Shown: positions 46,791-64,000 of the stretch, piece after piece
Numbering within the stretch: position 1 is the first letter of the stretch
Layout of the letters: the number at the start of each line of letters is the position of its first letter
Source: Heliopora coerulea
Taxonomy: Eukaryota; Cnidaria; Anthozoa; Scleralcyonacea; Helioporidae
Assembly: GCA_030142905.1 (NCBI GenBank)
Contig: JASJOG010000094.1
Location: 372,001 to 436,000, forward strand
Direction of reading: 5' to 3'
Length of the DNA stretch: 64,000 nucleotides
Position numbers and translations under genes: made by a program
Notes under the pieces: generated by a model
Databases searched by the model: none
Told to the model about the DNA's origin: nothing
Seen by the model: the letters and a program-made list of their open reading frames with translations, nothing else

Positions 46791-48486
46791 AGTATCACCA
46801 CAATTGAAATGATCCATTCTTAGCTGAGTGAGACGTCAATACTTTCGACGTACAGAATCCTTTCTCGCGCTAATTTATTTCCCTATTCTAGAAACATTGC
46901 TTAAGACGGATATACTCCATCGACTTAAATCAGTGTTAACGCATTTAAAATATCCGAGCAAAAGCTTTGTTTGCATTTCCACTGCAAGCGGTGGTTACAA
47001 ACACGAATGCACTCATCCTATGCATCACCTGACCGTAACTTAGATGTAACATAACGAACGTCGAAAAAAATCAGTAAAACCAAGAAATAGTATTCTGAGG
47101 AGTACTATACTTTGACCTTAGTCTGCATTCTATGTATGTTTCTTACCAATAGACCGCTTGCAGTTGTTTCCCTACTGGAGGAAAAATACTTATAAACAAA
47201 AGGATTTACATGAGTTATTCGATCTGTTGAACGTCGGAGTTTTGAAGTTGTCCTCAAGATGGGTTGTTTTCCATATGAGTGCAAGTGGTTTATTTATTTA
47301 AAAATTCATTAATAATTCACGGGAAAACACAAATGATTTTGGCTCCTACTAAGAATTATGAACTTTTCCCTTCGATTTTCTACCTTAAAATTTACCGAAA
47401 CTTCAAAATAACCGATAAACATGGCCATTTATATGAAATCGTGTTTTAAGTAAGATATATTATTCGCGTCCGATCTGTATGCGATTTACTACGACTCAGC
47501 TTTGGCTCGCCTTGTAAATTGCCTACAGATCGGCCGATCATATTGTATCTCTTGCATAAATGACGTCAAAATGGCCACATGATTGAAGGAGCAGCTTCAG
47601 AGTTTTGACATTCAACAATATAATCAGTGACAATTATTTCATCTTTACGTATTTTTCCTCAACGCCCTACATAACCTATCCAACTTGTATTTCTATCTAG
47701 TAATGAAGAATTTAACGGTAATTTTACATTACTTGACCTATAGAACAGACCGTATTCATTATGGCAGCAAGTTTAAAGATTCCTTAAAGATTCAGTAGCC
47801 TCATTCGCCCCGTTTAAAAGCAAAGATTCCTTTCAATTTCGACCATTAGAGTGAAGACAAGTAGAGTGAGGCTAATTCAAATGAGCATAAAGAACACTTT
47901 AAATATCCGGTCTACCAAGCGAAAATAGCCAACCAAACTAGTAGCATGACTACAAAAAAGTGAACCTTTTTTATTGATTTTAAGTATATTATTTACTGGG
48001 GGGGGGGGTCACAAGCAGGTACTTGACTGTTCGTCCCCCAAAATAGGGTACCGTATGTGAGCAATGTTTATACTTCGTCTTATTTAATTGGTTCAATCTA
48101 TTTGCGACGAAAGAAATTCCTTTCCAATTTTGATCTTACCTAAAAATACTTTCCAAGTGAGGACGAATGGCGTCGTCTCGTTCCACAAATATTCAGCCGG
48201 GCTTTTGAAACATGCAAATTAGAGGCCGACGACGTCATCTACTTTACAAAGACCAAATAAAATTCATCAAATGAGGAACAGCCCAGGAAATGACGGTAAG
48301 AAAGAACTAAAACTTTGCATATTCAAGACAACAAATGTCGTGCACTTATTACTCTTATAAGTTGCGACACGAAACTTTGAACGTAAAGTAATTTCAGAAA
48401 AATATTCGGAGACTATTGCATTAAAAATGACTGTTTTCTACGAGATCATTTTAAGAAAAGAACCTTTACATGGCCAGGGAACTGAA
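46791..48486. other. Intergenic: methyltransferase copy B 3' side and HEATR5 3' flank
   Basis: No gene is visible. Features are a G run at 47999-48008 and GATCTGTATGCGATTTAC...TACAGATCGGCCGATC inverted words near 47470-47540. A minus-strand AATAAA (plus TTTATT at 47970-47975) lies about 510 bp past the HEATR5 stop and could be its poly(A) signal, with low confidence. The two genes are convergent here. Confidence 0.5.
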
Positions 48487-63058
<14,572 letters not shown>

Positions 63059-63298
63059 CTTTTGAAAAAAAAAAACAAAAACAAACCTAACACATTTTCA
63101 AGAAAGGAGAACTTTTACACTATCATCTGGCGGAGTAATTCTTGCCTCCCCACCGGCCCCTTTTCCATTCGACAATCCCCTTATAACAAGAAGACACTAG
63201 TACAAAATATTAACCCAGAGTTTAGACTTTTAGAACATTTTACAGTAACGAAGAAGAGCAGAAATCAACAATCATCTATCAACGTCATTCACGTTTAA

Positions 63299-63415
63299 CC
63301 CTTTTCTGTATTAGATTTTCGCAAAAAGAGTACTCATAAGGATAAAATGAATGGAAAAACAAAACAAAACACAAAAAGAGAACAGGAAAAGAAGTAAAAT
63401 TCATGCAGGAAAGGG
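63299..63415. mobile_element. piggyBac-type MITE, 117 bp
   Basis: Ends CCCTTTTCTGTA and TGCAGGAAAGGG are inverted (10 of 12) and flanked by TTAA at 63295-63298 and 63416-63419. The interior is A-rich (AAAACAAAACAAAACAC) with no coding. Shares the CCCTTT end with the element at 48991. Confidence 0.65.
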
Positions 63416-64000
63416 TTAACAGTCAATACTAGTAGGACGCACGGATGCCATTTGTTTTTTTAAACATAGAACTACACAAATAACACTTTTTAAACGGATC
63501 AGTAGACACATACGTTCACTTCAGGGCAAAAATTTGTCTGAATTTTGGCTGATACTCAAGTTCGGAAACACGTGAACTGCTCGACCTTTAGTTATCTTAA
63601 TGACTAAACTGTATGTTTTCAGCGTGTAACACCTTCAATTTTTATTCGACAATTTCTGGAACTTCTCGCGCCATCACTTCAACTCTTTTGGTCCGAACCC
63701 GACTTTTATTATTTTATTCCGGCAAATACCAAACGATTTCAAACGTCAAGGGAAGATATCTCGGGCCGGAAAAGTTAAGAAATGTCACTCAAGCGGACGT
63801 GGTTTACAACATTACACTCATTTCGTCAAGAGCGCACCGAGCACAGAAACAAAGCTCATGACGTGAAAATTCAAAGCAAACTCAAGGAGAACAATGTCCA
63901 CTAACGATGAGACTTTTTATCTTCTCTATTCGTTAAAGAGAAAATTCCCCAGTTGTGAGAGGAATAGTTTATGACATTGAATGGTTATTCAAGGTCCGTA

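Overview
The window is nuclear DNA of an invertebrate animal, most likely an anthozoan cnidarian (coral or sea anemone). It is AT-rich, its genes have many introns with GT/AG borders, and it is crowded with decayed SINEs, MITEs and DNA transposons. The taxon is inferred from the style of the genes and repeats, not proven. There is no bacterial operon, CRISPR array, rRNA or credible intact tRNA gene.

Layout. (1) 1.2-18.1 kb, minus strand: the 5' part of a nidogen (entactin)-like basement-membrane gene. Eight coding exons can be joined in phase: signal peptide, NIDO domain, a WSC-like cysteine-rich domain, one EGF-like domain and the G2F beta-barrel. The gene continues past the left edge. Its first intron (9.2 kb) and upstream flank hold only repeats. 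(2) 23.2-30.7 kb and 39.2-46.8 kb: a direct duplication of about 7.5 kb. Each copy carries one uninterrupted plus-strand ORF for an NNMT/PNMT/TEMT-family small-molecule methyltransferase, a tRNA-derived SINE, and a PIF/Harbinger-like element with a hAT element nested inside. A 69-bp, stop-bearing 5' fragment of a third methyltransferase copy lies exactly at the left junction of the second unit, so the array was once larger or arose by a break inside this gene. (3) 30.97-39.1 kb, between the two units, is a transposon graveyard. It holds a decayed minus-strand member of an uncharacterised multicopy family, split by a 704-bp hAT MITE. It also holds a 972-bp internally deleted hAT element that keeps only the first and last coding pieces of a transposase, and a larger decayed ZMYM1/TTF-finger-type hAT transposase. 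(4) 48.5-63.1 kb, minus strand: the last 13 coding exons (844 codons plus stop) of a HEATR5 (HEATR5B/Laa1-type) gene, a HEAT-repeat adaptor of AP-1/clathrin traffic. Its introns and 3' flank contain two tiny piggyBac-type MITEs, hAT MITEs and SINE relics.

The three gene types show no functional link. The main interest is the nidogen domain order, the methyltransferase duplication with its junction pseudogene, and an unusually legible set of target-site duplications that lets insertions be ordered in time. Exon borders were read by eye from splice consensus and codon phase; no alignment or search was run.
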